Source of the DNA: Prevotella sp.
Lineage (GTDB): Bacteria; Bacteroidota; Bacteroidia; Bacteroidales; Bacteroidaceae
Assembly: GCA_016291495.1 (NCBI GenBank)
Contig: JAEEXI010000010.1
Coordinates: 23,838-87,837, forward strand
Length of the DNA stretch: 64,000 nt
Direction of reading: 5' to 3'
A model generated the notes under the pieces. That model did no database searches. It was not told the DNA's origin and saw nothing but the letters and a program-made list of their open reading frames with translations. The position numbers and the translations under genes are program-made. This document shows positions 52,201 to 60,299 of the stretch, piece by piece (position 1 is the stretch's first letter; the number at the start of each line of letters is the position of its first letter).

Positions 52201-52729
52201 TGCTTTGTCACTATGGGCTCCAGATGGAAATGGCATGTATTACCATGCGGATTTAGACATCACCTGCAGTGGAGTGGATTTCCTCTGTCCCCGTGGATGG
52301 TGCTATGCCACCCGTTGCCATTTTATGGGAGACGGCCATGCCATCATTTGGCACGACGGACGGGGTGACAAGTCAAAAAAACTCGTCATCCTCGACTCTA
52401 AGTTTGATGCCAAGTCACCGACAACTTTAGGACGCTGGCACCACGACTCACAGTTCTATCTCATCCACTGCCAGTTGACCAAGAACATCCTCGATGAGGA
52501 TATCCACTATGCGTATACTGACAAGGTGCTTGACCCCTGTCCTTGGGGAAAACGGGTCTATTATTATGCCTGTACCCGGGAAGGCGGTGACAGTGGTTGG
52601 TTGAAGAACAACCTTGACGAGGCAGAGGGTCAACCTGCCTTTCATGGAATCACCGCTCTATGGACCTTCCATCAGAAATGGAACCCCGAGGCTCATATCC
52701 GTGAGCTTTGGAATGTACTTGCCTATTAA
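49241..52729 (+). CDS. Triple pectinase: PL1 lyase, PL10 lyase, CE8-like esterase
   Basis: 1162 residues with signal peptide MKRFLRNFLFAITMLCSVTTMA. Residues about 27-490: PL1 of the AFPGAEGFGRYATGGRGG type, with IVDHCSISWSIDE, GAHGYGGNWGG and SRTPRLG, ending in a calcium-binding DSDGDGMPDEWE. Residues about 505-820: PL10 with VLLYQRVTGGWPKNIDM, DNGATNLQLTYLARLY, GGWPQFWPDP, HITYNDDAMVN and ARAFELPSYCSSES. Residues about 855-1162: CE8-type beta-helix (AAIEKAPEHSDKPFKIFIKKGIYNQKVVIDR) with altered active site: SDGNDAL instead of GYQDT, GVDFLCPRGW for the second Asp, LGRW for LGRPW. The enzyme could demethylate and cut in one chain. The esterase could also be weak or changed. Confidence 0.93.
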   Translation: MKRFLRNFLFAITMLCSVTTMAQEKLIAFPGAEGFGRYATGGRGGAVYHVTTLEDGMQEGTLRWANEQPGPKTIVFDVSGTIFLKSPLRFTENTTIAGQTAPGDGICIADYPVMVGPNNIIRYLRFRLGNREVANHEGDGLGGSNMDNIIVDHCSISWSIDECLSVYGNRNFTVQWCIVAQSLNNAGHKKGAHGYGGNWGGSGASYHHNLIAHHTSRTPRLGPSPFTQTDERMDFRNNVIYNWTANGCYGGEAMTVNIINNYYKPGPGTPTDLRGMRITAPNIRTSQYTHHDSKRPNVWDKMWHVWGKYYVSGNVNTKYPEVTKDNWTYGIYNQIDPAANDGTYTEMTKDTIRLSEPMPVEPVTTQTAEEAYRLVLRYAGASLHRDALDRVIIRDVMEGKATYTGKDCQPGIINNQYDVDAHNPWPTLRSTKAPLDSDGDGMPDEWEQQHGLNPKDAQDRNKIAPNGYTFLEVYLNDIIISNSLSQRRQGLRETRPEFFQTDEARRIGDQVLLYQRVTGGWPKNIDMSSPMSEDEKAAVLKDKQRKDDSTTDNGATNLQLTYLARLYQATKDNRYRDAFRKGIDYLLSGQYENGGWPQFWPDPQGYQIHITYNDDAMVNTLNMLKDVAEQRKPYDGELTDKQQRKRMQRAFDKGIECILATQIVTDGELTVWCQQHDKDTYLPAPARAFELPSYCSSESASILQLLMRLPNPDQRVKNAIHAGMRWFDKYKLTGLRIRRRGEWRGADSDTWLEQDATAAPIWARYYDLEYNEPFVCDRDGIPRRRLEQIGHERRNGYAWFIDRIGSLYPTYEKWAAKYDPQHQVPISLMTKGANENGTIDMYRRPRINLADFDAVVEPGQQIQAAIEKAPEHSDKPFKIFIKKGIYNQKVVIDRPNIVLVGEQRDSTIIQMAELSKKPVMTEYQGKPVKHGVVELLEGADNCIISGLTIYNNYGTTVEPTTAHQFAVYGRATNTIVINSNIQSDGNDALSLWAPDGNGMYYHADLDITCSGVDFLCPRGWCYATRCHFMGDGHAIIWHDGRGDKSKKLVILDSKFDAKSPTTLGRWHHDSQFYLIHCQLTKNILDEDIHYAYTDKVLDPCPWGKRVYYYACTREGGDSGWLKNNLDEAEGQPAFHGITALWTFHQKWNPEAHIRELWNVLAY

Positions 52730-52743
52730 TAAAAAGAACAAAT

Positions 52744-55332
52744 ATGAAAAAAATTATCCTATTCCTATTAACTGCCTTCACACTGAATGTCAGTGCGCAG
52801 ATGCTACCCTATCAGAATCCACAACTGAGTGCGGAAAAGCGGGCAGAGGACCTCATCGGTCGGCTGACTCTTGAGGAGAAAGCAAAACTGATGATGGATG
52901 TATCGCCTGCCATTGAACGACTGGGCATACCTGCATTCCAATGGTGGAACGAGGCCCTGCACGGTATTGGCAGGAATGGCTTCGTAACAGTATTCCCCAT
53001 CACTACCATGATGGCTGCCTCATGGGATGATGCCCTACTCTACCAGGTTTTCACCGCCGTCAGCGACGAGGCCCGTGCCAAGAACCAAGAGGCCAAGAAA
53101 AGCGGAAAAGTATTGCGCTATCAGGGCTTATCGTTCTGGACTCCCAATATCAACATCTTCCGCGATCCCCGCTGGGGACGTGGACAGGAGACCTATGGTG
53201 AAGACCCCTATCTGACAGAACGCATGGGACTCGCTGTGGTGAACGGTCTGCAAGGACAGGGATATAATGGGATTAATGGGCAGAATGGAAAATACAAGAA
53301 ACTCCTTGCCTGCGCCAAGCACTTTGCCGTACATAGCGGACCGGAATGGAACCGCCACGTATTTGACATCCAACAACTGCCAGAGCGTGACTTATGGGAA
53401 ACCTATCTGCCTGCCTTCAAGGCTTTGGTACAGAAAGGTAATGTCGCCGAGGTGATGTGTGCCTATCAGCGTATCGACGGTGATCCCTGTTGCGGTAATG
53501 CCCGTTATGAACGGCATATCCTTCGCGATGAATGGGGATTCAAAGGACTGATTACCAGCGACTGCGGTGCCATTCGCGACTTCCTGCCCCAGTGGCATCA
53601 TGTATCGAAGGATAACGAGGCTGCAGCCTCCAAGGCTGTTCTGAGCGGCACCGACTTGGAGTGTGGTTCAGTCTATAAGAACCTGCCTGCTGCAGTCAAA
53701 CGCGGTGACATTTCGGAGCAACAAATGGATATCAGTCTGAAACGCCTGCTCATGGCCCGTTTTGAACTAGGAGACTTCGATGCCGATGAGCTGGTGGAAT
53801 GGACCAAGATACCAAGCAGTGTCATTGCCAGCAAGAAACATAAACAGCTTGCCTTGCAGATAGCACGGGAGGGTACGGTGTTGCTGAAGAACAATGGGGT
53901 GCTGCCTTTAGCTGCGACGGGGTCGCAGCATAGTAAAACGGTGGTGATGGGACCGAATGCCAATGACAGCATCATGATGTGGGGAAACTACAGTGGATTC
54001 GCGACCCAGACCATTACGATTCTACAGGGACTGCGCCAACAATTGGGCGACATTCGATACATCCAAGGGTGCGGACTGACCCGCAATGAGGTCTTTGAAA
54101 GTCGTTTTGACAAGATTCGTGCTCCCTTAGGCAACCAAGGTATGCAGGCTATCTACTGGAACAATAAGGAGATGAAGGGAGAACCTGTGACTACAGTCAC
54201 TATCACCAATCCCATCAACCTGAGCAATGGTGGAAATACCGTATTTGCCCCAGGTGTGAACCTAGAGGATTTCTCTGCCCGCTATGACGGTACGCTGATT
54301 CCTACTGAAGACGAACGGCTGACATTCCGTGTCGGTGCTGACGACATGGTGCGTGTTCTGGTCAACGGAGACACCATTATCGATATCTGGAAAGCCCGTA
54401 ACCGTATTCAAGAGGCGAATTATGACATGGAAGTCAAAGCTGGTAAGCATTATCGCATACAGATTGACTATGTGCAAAGCAACGGCATGGCGGCCATGCA
54501 GTTTGATGTCTGTAAGAAGAACGCACCAACGCCTCAGCAGATTCTTGTGGAAATCGGAGATGCAGAAACAGTCATTTTCGTCGGTGGCATCTCTCCACGA
54601 GTAGAAGGTGAGGAAATGAAAGTCAGCGACCCAGGCTTTAAGGGTGGTGACCGCACAGATATAGAGTTGCCTGCCGTACAACGTCAACTGATGAAGGCAC
54701 TTCATGAGGCAGGCAAAAAAATCGTGTTCATCAACTGCTCCGGGGGTGCCGTCGCCATGGTCCCCGAACAAGACATCTGCGATGCCATCATCCAAGGTTG
54801 GTACGGTGGTGAGCGCGGCGGTGAGGCGATGGCAGAGATTCTGACAGGCCAATACAACCCCAGCGGGAAACTTCCCCTGACTTTCTATAAGAGTGTCAAC
54901 GACCTGCCAGATTTCCTTGACTACCGTATGACCAACCGCACATATCGTTATTTCAAAGGAGAACCGCTATACCCCTTCGGCTACGGACTGAGCTATACGA
55001 CCTTTGAAATCGGAAAACCTCAGTATATTAATAATAAGATACGTATAAAGGTCGCCAATACAGGTAAGATGGATGGAACGGAAGTGGTACAGGTTTATAT
55101 CCGCAACCAAGCCGACAAGGAAGGTCCCCTGAAGACACTCCGTGCCTATCAGCGTGTCAGTCTGAAAGCCGGTGAAAGCAGAACCATAGCTATCGACTTC
55201 CCCCGTGACCGTTTCGAAGGCTGGGATGTGAAGACCAATACCATTCGCGTCGTTCCTGGCAAATACTCGTTGATGGTCGGCCCATCAAGTGCCGACAAAG
55301 ACTTGAAGACTATTGATGTGAATATCAAATAA
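52744..55332 (+). CDS. GH3 beta-glycosidase with PA14 insertion
   Basis: 862 residues from ATG 52744 with signal peptide MKKIILFLLTAFTLNVSA. The GH3 N-terminal barrel (about 30-385) shows PAFQWWNEALHGIGRNG, NINIFRDPRWGRGQETYGEDP, CAKHFAVHSGP and the nucleophile Asp 273 in LITSDCGAIRDF. The C-terminal alpha/beta sandwich starts at LQIAREGTVLLKNNGVLPL and is interrupted by a PA14 module (about 502-600, TLIPTEDERLTFRVGADDMVRVLVNG). A fibronectin-like tail ends the protein. The architecture suits beta-xylosidase or beta-glucosidase; substrate not decided. A palindromic repeat (53911-53929) encodes a loop just after LPL. It starts 14 bp after the previous gene. Confidence 0.94.
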   Translation: MKKIILFLLTAFTLNVSAQMLPYQNPQLSAEKRAEDLIGRLTLEEKAKLMMDVSPAIERLGIPAFQWWNEALHGIGRNGFVTVFPITTMMAASWDDALLYQVFTAVSDEARAKNQEAKKSGKVLRYQGLSFWTPNINIFRDPRWGRGQETYGEDPYLTERMGLAVVNGLQGQGYNGINGQNGKYKKLLACAKHFAVHSGPEWNRHVFDIQQLPERDLWETYLPAFKALVQKGNVAEVMCAYQRIDGDPCCGNARYERHILRDEWGFKGLITSDCGAIRDFLPQWHHVSKDNEAAASKAVLSGTDLECGSVYKNLPAAVKRGDISEQQMDISLKRLLMARFELGDFDADELVEWTKIPSSVIASKKHKQLALQIAREGTVLLKNNGVLPLAATGSQHSKTVVMGPNANDSIMMWGNYSGFATQTITILQGLRQQLGDIRYIQGCGLTRNEVFESRFDKIRAPLGNQGMQAIYWNNKEMKGEPVTTVTITNPINLSNGGNTVFAPGVNLEDFSARYDGTLIPTEDERLTFRVGADDMVRVLVNGDTIIDIWKARNRIQEANYDMEVKAGKHYRIQIDYVQSNGMAAMQFDVCKKNAPTPQQILVEIGDAETVIFVGGISPRVEGEEMKVSDPGFKGGDRTDIELPAVQRQLMKALHEAGKKIVFINCSGGAVAMVPEQDICDAIIQGWYGGERGGEAMAEILTGQYNPSGKLPLTFYKSVNDLPDFLDYRMTNRTYRYFKGEPLYPFGYGLSYTTFEIGKPQYINNKIRIKVANTGKMDGTEVVQVYIRNQADKEGPLKTLRAYQRVSLKAGESRTIAIDFPRDRFEGWDVKTNTIRVVPGKYSLMVGPSSADKDLKTIDVNIK
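53911..53929. repeat. REP-like palindrome, copy 4
   Basis: GCTGCGAC-GGG-GTCGCAGC in the GH3 gene, encoding AATGSQ in the loop between LPL and KTVVMGPNA. Confidence 0.7.
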
Positions 55333-55336
55333 AAAA

Positions 55337-55374
55337 GAAATCCTCTCCTTTGATTATGGAGAGGATTTCTTTTT
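55337..55374 (+). terminator. Bidirectional terminator, GH3 and GH57 genes
   Basis: Perfect 12-bp stem GAAATCCTCTCC / GGAGAGGATTTC (55337-55348 with 55358-55369) with A6 on the left and T5 on the right; it serves both convergent genes. Confidence 0.95.
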
Positions 55375-55386
55375 ATCAGACTTTAT

Positions 55387-56781
55387 TTATTTCTTCTCTT
55401 CTGCCTGCTTTGCAGGAGCCTTTTTGGCGGCTGGCTTCTTGGCTGCCGGTTTCTTGGCAGGTGCCTTTGCCTTCTCCTCTGCATCCTCATACTTGGCAAG
55501 ACGAGCCTTCAGACGAGTAATCTCCTCATCCTTAAACTCAATCTCATCACCCTGATTGCGGATAGTGGTAAGCAACGCATTCAACTCATCGTTCTCAATC
55601 TCCTGAGGATAGAGGGCATTGACTCTGTTAATGAAGTCACCCAGAATATTCATGTAATTAGTGAAAGCATCGAACGGTCCACTATAGATACCACGATCCA
55701 GACCAACATTAGAAGCCTTGGTGGTCATGAAGCGGAAGTTATTGGATGCCTGCAGATAATCCCAGTCCTGATTGATACGCGGGTCATTAGCAATACGCAG
55801 ACGGTCGGCCACACTATAAAGCTTGTTGAAAGCCTCACGCTGCATGGCATTACCTAACCAGCAGGAAACATCACGCTCCTCGTCAACCCATGACAAGGTA
55901 TCGGGGACATCCAGATTGCTAACACTCTTTACCTTCATACAAATCTCCGTCGGTGTAGAGAAGGTAATACCCTTTTCCTTCGCACATGCAGGCAGTGCCT
56001 TCAGGAAGTCGAGAATATTGCTGGACAACGGCTGGGCAATACCCAGTGCTGACAATTCCATAAAGATATTGATTATCTGCTCCTCTTCCGGCAGACGAGC
56101 GATGCGGTCGATATAGGCATCGGCAAACAAGGGATAACCTTCCCAGTCGGCATTGTTGAAGCGCAAGGAGATATCATCTGACAATTCCACATCGCGCAAC
56201 AAGAGTTTCAGATTAGGAGCGATGTTACAGTTATAAACATAGTGAGGTGACTTCCAACCCAGTACATGCTTAGCACCTTCAGTCAACATTCCCTTGAAGC
56301 CCATAGCAGCCACCTGACCACCAATATCATCACTATAAATCAAAGAAGAGTTACGGAGTACAGTAGGTTTCTTACCAAAGTACTCTTCCATCTTCTGGCA
56401 CTGTTTCTTTACATCCAATGCAAAAGTTTCCTCGTTAGCAAGGGATGACAAACCATGAGAATAGGGTTCAGCGAGGAACTCCACACATCCGGTATTGTTC
56501 AGTTCCTGTAATTTCTCCAACACCTGAGGAGCATGCATCTCCAACTGCTCGATACCTACACCCGACAGGGAGAAAGCAACCTTGAAGTCCTTACCGTTTT
56601 CACGGATCATATCGCCAATGGCATTCAGGGCTGGCATATAGCTACGCTCGGCGATATCACTGATGCTACGCTCATTCTCGTAGTCATCATAGTAATAATG
56701 ATCAGTACCGATATCGAAGAAACGATAACGCTTCAGATGAATAATCTGATGTATTTCAAAATATAAACAAATTGTTTTCAT
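55387..56781 (-). CDS. GH57-family alpha-glucan hydrolase
   Basis: 464 residues beginning MKTICLYFEIHQIIHLKRYRF, typical of the GH57 amylase-type barrel (HQ.H), followed by AFSLSGVGIEQLE, CVEFLAEPYSHGLSSL and the C-terminal helical region with NFRFMTTK. No signal peptide, so cytoplasmic. Last 60 residues: a coiled-coil-like stretch (DEEITRLKARLAKYEDAEEKAKAP) and a lysine/alanine/proline tail with three AKKPAAKK-type repeats, reminiscent of histone-H1-like tails. It forms a three-gene set with a glycosyltransferase and a debranching enzyme found together in Bacteroides, so a role in glycogen turnover is likely. Confidence 0.88.
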   Translation of the reverse strand: MKTICLYFEIHQIIHLKRYRFFDIGTDHYYYDDYENERSISDIAERSYMPALNAIGDMIRENGKDFKVAFSLSGVGIEQLEMHAPQVLEKLQELNNTGCVEFLAEPYSHGLSSLANEETFALDVKKQCQKMEEYFGKKPTVLRNSSLIYSDDIGGQVAAMGFKGMLTEGAKHVLGWKSPHYVYNCNIAPNLKLLLRDVELSDDISLRFNNADWEGYPLFADAYIDRIARLPEEEQIINIFMELSALGIAQPLSSNILDFLKALPACAKEKGITFSTPTEICMKVKSVSNLDVPDTLSWVDEERDVSCWLGNAMQREAFNKLYSVADRLRIANDPRINQDWDYLQASNNFRFMTTKASNVGLDRGIYSGPFDAFTNYMNILGDFINRVNALYPQEIENDELNALLTTIRNQGDEIEFKDEEITRLKARLAKYEDAEEKAKAPAKKPAAKKPAAKKAPAKQAEEKK

Positions 56782-56790
56782 AATTCTTTT

Positions 56791-56824
56791 CGTTATTTCG
56801 TTATTACGTTATTACGTTATTTCG
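56791..56824. repeat. CGTTATTA repeat between GH57 and glycosyltransferase genes
   Basis: Four 9-nt-type units of CGTTATTTCGTTATTACG fill the spacer; inverse of the trpG-trpD repeat at 18559-18580. Positioned immediately before the glycosyltransferase stop codon. Confidence 0.6.
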
Positions 56825-56825
56825 C

Positions 56826-58100
56826 CTAGGCGGTTTCCCAGCCTAAAGTGCGTTTGTAGAGCGTTGCAATCCATGCACCCACCTTCTCCCAAGTAATCTG
56901 GTCAACCTCCTTCTTACCTTCTTCCTTCAGATATTGGAAGAGAGAGTCGTTGGCACAGATACTATAGATAGCATCGGCAAGAGCGTGGATGTCCCAATAG
57001 TCAACCTTGATACAATTATTGAGAATCTCGGCACAGCCAGACTGCTTAGAGATAATCGACGGTGTACCGCACTGCATCGCTTCCAGCGGAGAGATGCCAA
57101 ACGGCTCTGAGACGGAAGGCATCACATAGACATCTGAGTCTTTCAAGCACTCATATACCTGTTTGCCACGCATGAATCCCGGGAAGTGGAAACGGTCGGC
57201 AATACCACGTTCTGCAGCAAGATGAATCATCGCATCCATCATATCACCGGAACCTGCCATACAGAAACGAACATTACGGGTACGGCGAATAACCATATTA
57301 GCAGCCTCTACGAAATACTCCGGTCCTTTCTGCATGGTGATACGTCCCAGGAAGGTCACCACCTTATCCTTACCAGTATGGTCAGGACGTGGAATAGCCT
57401 GATATTCCTCTGGAAGCGGATAAACTGCATTATGTACTGTATAACATTTACGAGGATCCTGGTGATACTGATGAATCACGGTCTGACGAGTCAATTCCGA
57501 CACACACATAATACAGTCAGCCCAGTCCATACCATTCTTCTCTATCGAGTAAACAGTCGGATTCACCTTACCACGACTACGGTCAAAATCGGTAGCATGC
57601 ACGTGGATGCAAAGCGGCTTTCCACTTACCTGCTTGGCATGGATACCGGCAGGATAAGTCAACCAATCGTGTGCATGAATGATATCAAAGTCAAAGGTAC
57701 GTGCCACAACACCTGCGATAATGGAGTAGTTGTTAATCTCCTCATGCAGGTTTCCTGGATAACCTCCAGCAAACTCCATGGCACCGAGATCATTCACATG
57801 CATGTAGTTGAAGTCCGCATAGATATGGTCACGCAACTTGAAATAGAGATCAGGATCCATGATGTTACCTACACGGTCACGGACATAGTCATAACTGACA
57901 TCACGCCATGCTATAGGCACGGCATTCATGGCAACGATGTTACAAGCGTTACGCTCTTCATCACCAAAAGGTTTCGGCAGGCAGAGCGTGATATCCATAT
58001 CACCCTGGGCATGAAGTCCCTGAGAGATACCATAGTTAGCGGTGGCGAGTCCACCGAACACGTGAGGAGGATACTCCCATCCAAACATTAATACTTTCAT
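56826..58100 (-). CDS. Glycosyltransferase, glycogen-synthase-like (GT4 type)
   Basis: 424 residues. N-terminal MKVLMFGWEYPPHVFGGLATA is the glycogen-synthase-type nucleotide-sugar site (K-x-G-G variant), and the C-terminal half shows FLGRITMQKGPEYFVEAA, FCMAGSGDMMDAMI and the E-x7-E motif SEPFGISPLEAMQCGTP. The protein is cytoplasmic. It follows the debranching gene by 17 bp and precedes the GH57 gene. Most likely it elongates an alpha-glucan; the acceptor and donor cannot be read. Confidence 0.88.
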   Translation of the reverse strand: MKVLMFGWEYPPHVFGGLATANYGISQGLHAQGDMDITLCLPKPFGDEERNACNIVAMNAVPIAWRDVSYDYVRDRVGNIMDPDLYFKLRDHIYADFNYMHVNDLGAMEFAGGYPGNLHEEINNYSIIAGVVARTFDFDIIHAHDWLTYPAGIHAKQVSGKPLCIHVHATDFDRSRGKVNPTVYSIEKNGMDWADCIMCVSELTRQTVIHQYHQDPRKCYTVHNAVYPLPEEYQAIPRPDHTGKDKVVTFLGRITMQKGPEYFVEAANMVIRRTRNVRFCMAGSGDMMDAMIHLAAERGIADRFHFPGFMRGKQVYECLKDSDVYVMPSVSEPFGISPLEAMQCGTPSIISKQSGCAEILNNCIKVDYWDIHALADAIYSICANDSLFQYLKEEGKKEVDQITWEKVGAWIATLYKRTLGWETA

Positions 58101-58117
58101 AGTCTTCTCCTCCTATT

Positions 58118-60097
58118 TTACTTTTGATAAGTGTATTTCTCCAACAACTTCAACGTACGCAGGATTTCAGCAACATTCATAGCAAACGCCATGGCACCAC
58201 GTCCGTGGAAAGGTGGGTTGCCGTCAAACAGTTCACTGATGGTTCCCAGTGCGTGATACATCATCTCATCTTCATAGCCCACCATCTGACGCTCTACAAA
58301 ACTCAGACGAGTACGTTTATAAAGTTTCAAACAGGCTTCCATATAGAATCCACCGAGCCAAGGCCATGCGGTTCCCTGATGGTATGCATAGTCACGTTGC
58401 GTCTGCGGTCCTACATACATCGGATTATAACCACCACTCTTCGGAGAAAGAGAACGCAGTCCTTTCGGAGTCAGCAATTCACGGGTACAGATATCCAACA
58501 CGCTTTTCTTCTGCTCCTGTGACAGGGGGGAATAGTCGAAGGCGACCGGGAAAATCATGTTCGGACGAACACTCCAGTCCATCATTTTGCCATCCACATA
58601 GTCCAATAAGTAACCATACTCATTGAGGAATGTTTCCACAAACGACTGCTTACAAAGTTCTGCACGCTTCTCCAACTTTTCGGCAAGTCTCTTATTGCCA
58701 AACTCTTGCTCAAAAGCTGCACAGAATTTCAAGGCATTGTACCACAAAGCATTGAACTCCACGATATAACCAGAACGGGGTACGACAGGTCGGCCATTCG
58801 CCGTAGAGTTCATCCACGTAATAGCCTTATCACGACCATTGGCATAGAGCAGTCCGTTATCATCCAGACGCATGATGGAGTTTCCGCCTTCAATGATATA
58901 CTCAACGATATCACGAACCAGTTTTCCATACATCTTGTATCCCTCTTCCTTACCTGCATCCTTGGTATACTGCTGAATAGCCCAGACAGCCCAAAGGGGT
59001 ACATCAGGCTGTTCTATCTCGTAGATCTTTACAGAAAGAGGTTTTTCCTCCATAAACTCACGGAGTCCCTTCTCTGCCGTTCTCATCACCAATTCAAAAT
59101 AATCGCGCTCACCAATGGCAAGTGTCAAACCAGGAAGAGCAATGAATGTATCACGGGCACGAGACTTGAACCATGGATAACCAGCCAACAGATAACGGTC
59201 GTCCTTCTTGTCAATTTTCTCCATAGTGCCACTGCGGCGATCACGGAAGTGGAACTGGTGGGCAGCCGTTACCAAACAATGATAGAAATTGTCACGAGGA
59301 ACACGATCGGCCACCTCGTCGTCGAACATCTTCTTCAACGTACCTGGCTTGGCAGCTGATGTGGAAGCAGCGAAGACGATGCTTTCACCTTTCTTGATAT
59401 TCATCTCAAAGTAACCGGGTACATACAAATCCTCATTGGAAGCATATCCACGCTCCTGTTCCTTCGGATACTCCACTCCACGATACCAGTCAGGCTGATA
59501 GATAAACTCGTTCTTCTTGTTAAACTGCATGTAGAGATCAGGATAGCCTGCATACATGCATGTCTTGATACCGTTGTCCACAGGATGATACTCACGTGAT
59601 GCTGTTGAGTTCTCATGTGTAAACTGACGAACCGAGCGGAAAGCGAGGAAAGGACGGAATCGGAGGGTAGTTGCCGAATGGGCATCCTCCAAGGTGTAGC
59701 GGATGAGGATACGGTCCTCATAATGCTGGAACACCACTTCCTTCTTCAACACAACACCACCGACACGATAAACGGTGGTAGGCACAACATCACAAGTAAA
59801 TTCACGGATATACTTGTGACCTTTGGGGCTGAAATTGTTTCCCTGATACTTATGGAGTCCAAGATTGAACTCAGCACCGTGTTGAATAACCGTACAATCT
59901 AACGACGACAACAAAACATGATTGTCATCATCCAGTTCTGGCACGGGAACAACGAGCAGACCATGATACTTACGCGTATTACAGTCAACCAACGTCGAAC
60001 TGCTATAGGCGCCAGAACGGTTTGTCCGAAGAAATTCACGACGGAGCGACTCCTCCAGGTTAGTCATTACAGCTTTTTCTAATCGCAAATAACTCAT
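58118..60097 (-). CDS. Glycogen debranching enzyme (amylo-alpha-1,6-glucosidase type)
   Basis: 659 residues. The N-terminal beta-rich domain has LRREFLRTNRSGAYSSSTLVDCNTRKYHGLLVVP, the usual debranching start; the C-terminal (alpha/alpha)6 domain (about 285-650) contains LAGYPWFKSRARDTFIALPGL, TWMNSTANGRPVVPRSGYIVEFNALWYNAL and FHGRGAMAFAMNVAEILR. Cytoplasmic. Its promoter is a full consensus (60141-60171) and it heads the glycogen operon debranching-GT-GH57. The Crp/Fnr gene is divergent from it. Confidence 0.93.
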   Translation of the reverse strand: MSYLRLEKAVMTNLEESLRREFLRTNRSGAYSSSTLVDCNTRKYHGLLVVPVPELDDDNHVLLSSLDCTVIQHGAEFNLGLHKYQGNNFSPKGHKYIREFTCDVVPTTVYRVGGVVLKKEVVFQHYEDRILIRYTLEDAHSATTLRFRPFLAFRSVRQFTHENSTASREYHPVDNGIKTCMYAGYPDLYMQFNKKNEFIYQPDWYRGVEYPKEQERGYASNEDLYVPGYFEMNIKKGESIVFAASTSAAKPGTLKKMFDDEVADRVPRDNFYHCLVTAAHQFHFRDRRSGTMEKIDKKDDRYLLAGYPWFKSRARDTFIALPGLTLAIGERDYFELVMRTAEKGLREFMEEKPLSVKIYEIEQPDVPLWAVWAIQQYTKDAGKEEGYKMYGKLVRDIVEYIIEGGNSIMRLDDNGLLYANGRDKAITWMNSTANGRPVVPRSGYIVEFNALWYNALKFCAAFEQEFGNKRLAEKLEKRAELCKQSFVETFLNEYGYLLDYVDGKMMDWSVRPNMIFPVAFDYSPLSQEQKKSVLDICTRELLTPKGLRSLSPKSGGYNPMYVGPQTQRDYAYHQGTAWPWLGGFYMEACLKLYKRTRLSFVERQMVGYEDEMMYHALGTISELFDGNPPFHGRGAMAFAMNVAEILRTLKLLEKYTYQK

Positions 60098-60140
60098 AGT
60101 TCCTATTTTAGGGTTTTAGTTTTAGATTTAATTCATTTTC

Positions 60141-60171
60141 CAAAAGTACGCAATTTCGTCGTGATTACAAA
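60141..60171 (-). promoter_or_regulatory. Promoter of the glycogen operon
   Basis: On the minus strand: TTTG (60168-60171), 19 nt, TACTTTTG (60141-60148): consensus match, 43 nt before ATG 60097. Confidence 0.8.
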
Positions 60172-60264
60172 ATAAAATACGATATTTTTTATGAAATTGA
60201 CTGTTTTTTATTTGATGTAGAATATTATTTACTGAAAAACGCATGAATATTATGTTCTTTTTAT

Positions 60265-60272
60265 TACTTTTG
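60265..60272 (+). promoter_or_regulatory. -7 box (TACTTTTG) of the Crp/Fnr gene
   Basis: TACTTTTG, 27 nt before ATG 60300; no consensus TTTG upstream. Confidence 0.55.
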
Positions 60273-60299
60273 CACCACGAATGACAGAAGGCATCTATC

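Larger units (their letters stand above)
21924..55332. other. Pectin utilisation region (polysaccharide utilisation locus)
   Basis: Twelve genes, eleven on the plus strand or lying within it, encode pectin-active enzymes (GH28, GH105, PL1 three times, PL10, CE8 twice, GH3), a SusC/SusD import pair and surface lipoproteins. Terminators at 29008, 37840, 48492, 49104 and 55337 divide it into several transcription units. One RAYT-like gene and one secreted protein of unknown role are inserted on the minus strand. No hybrid two-component, AraC or LacI gene is inside, so the regulator must lie elsewhere. The enzyme set points to homogalacturonan with some rhamnogalacturonan side activity. Confidence 0.9.
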
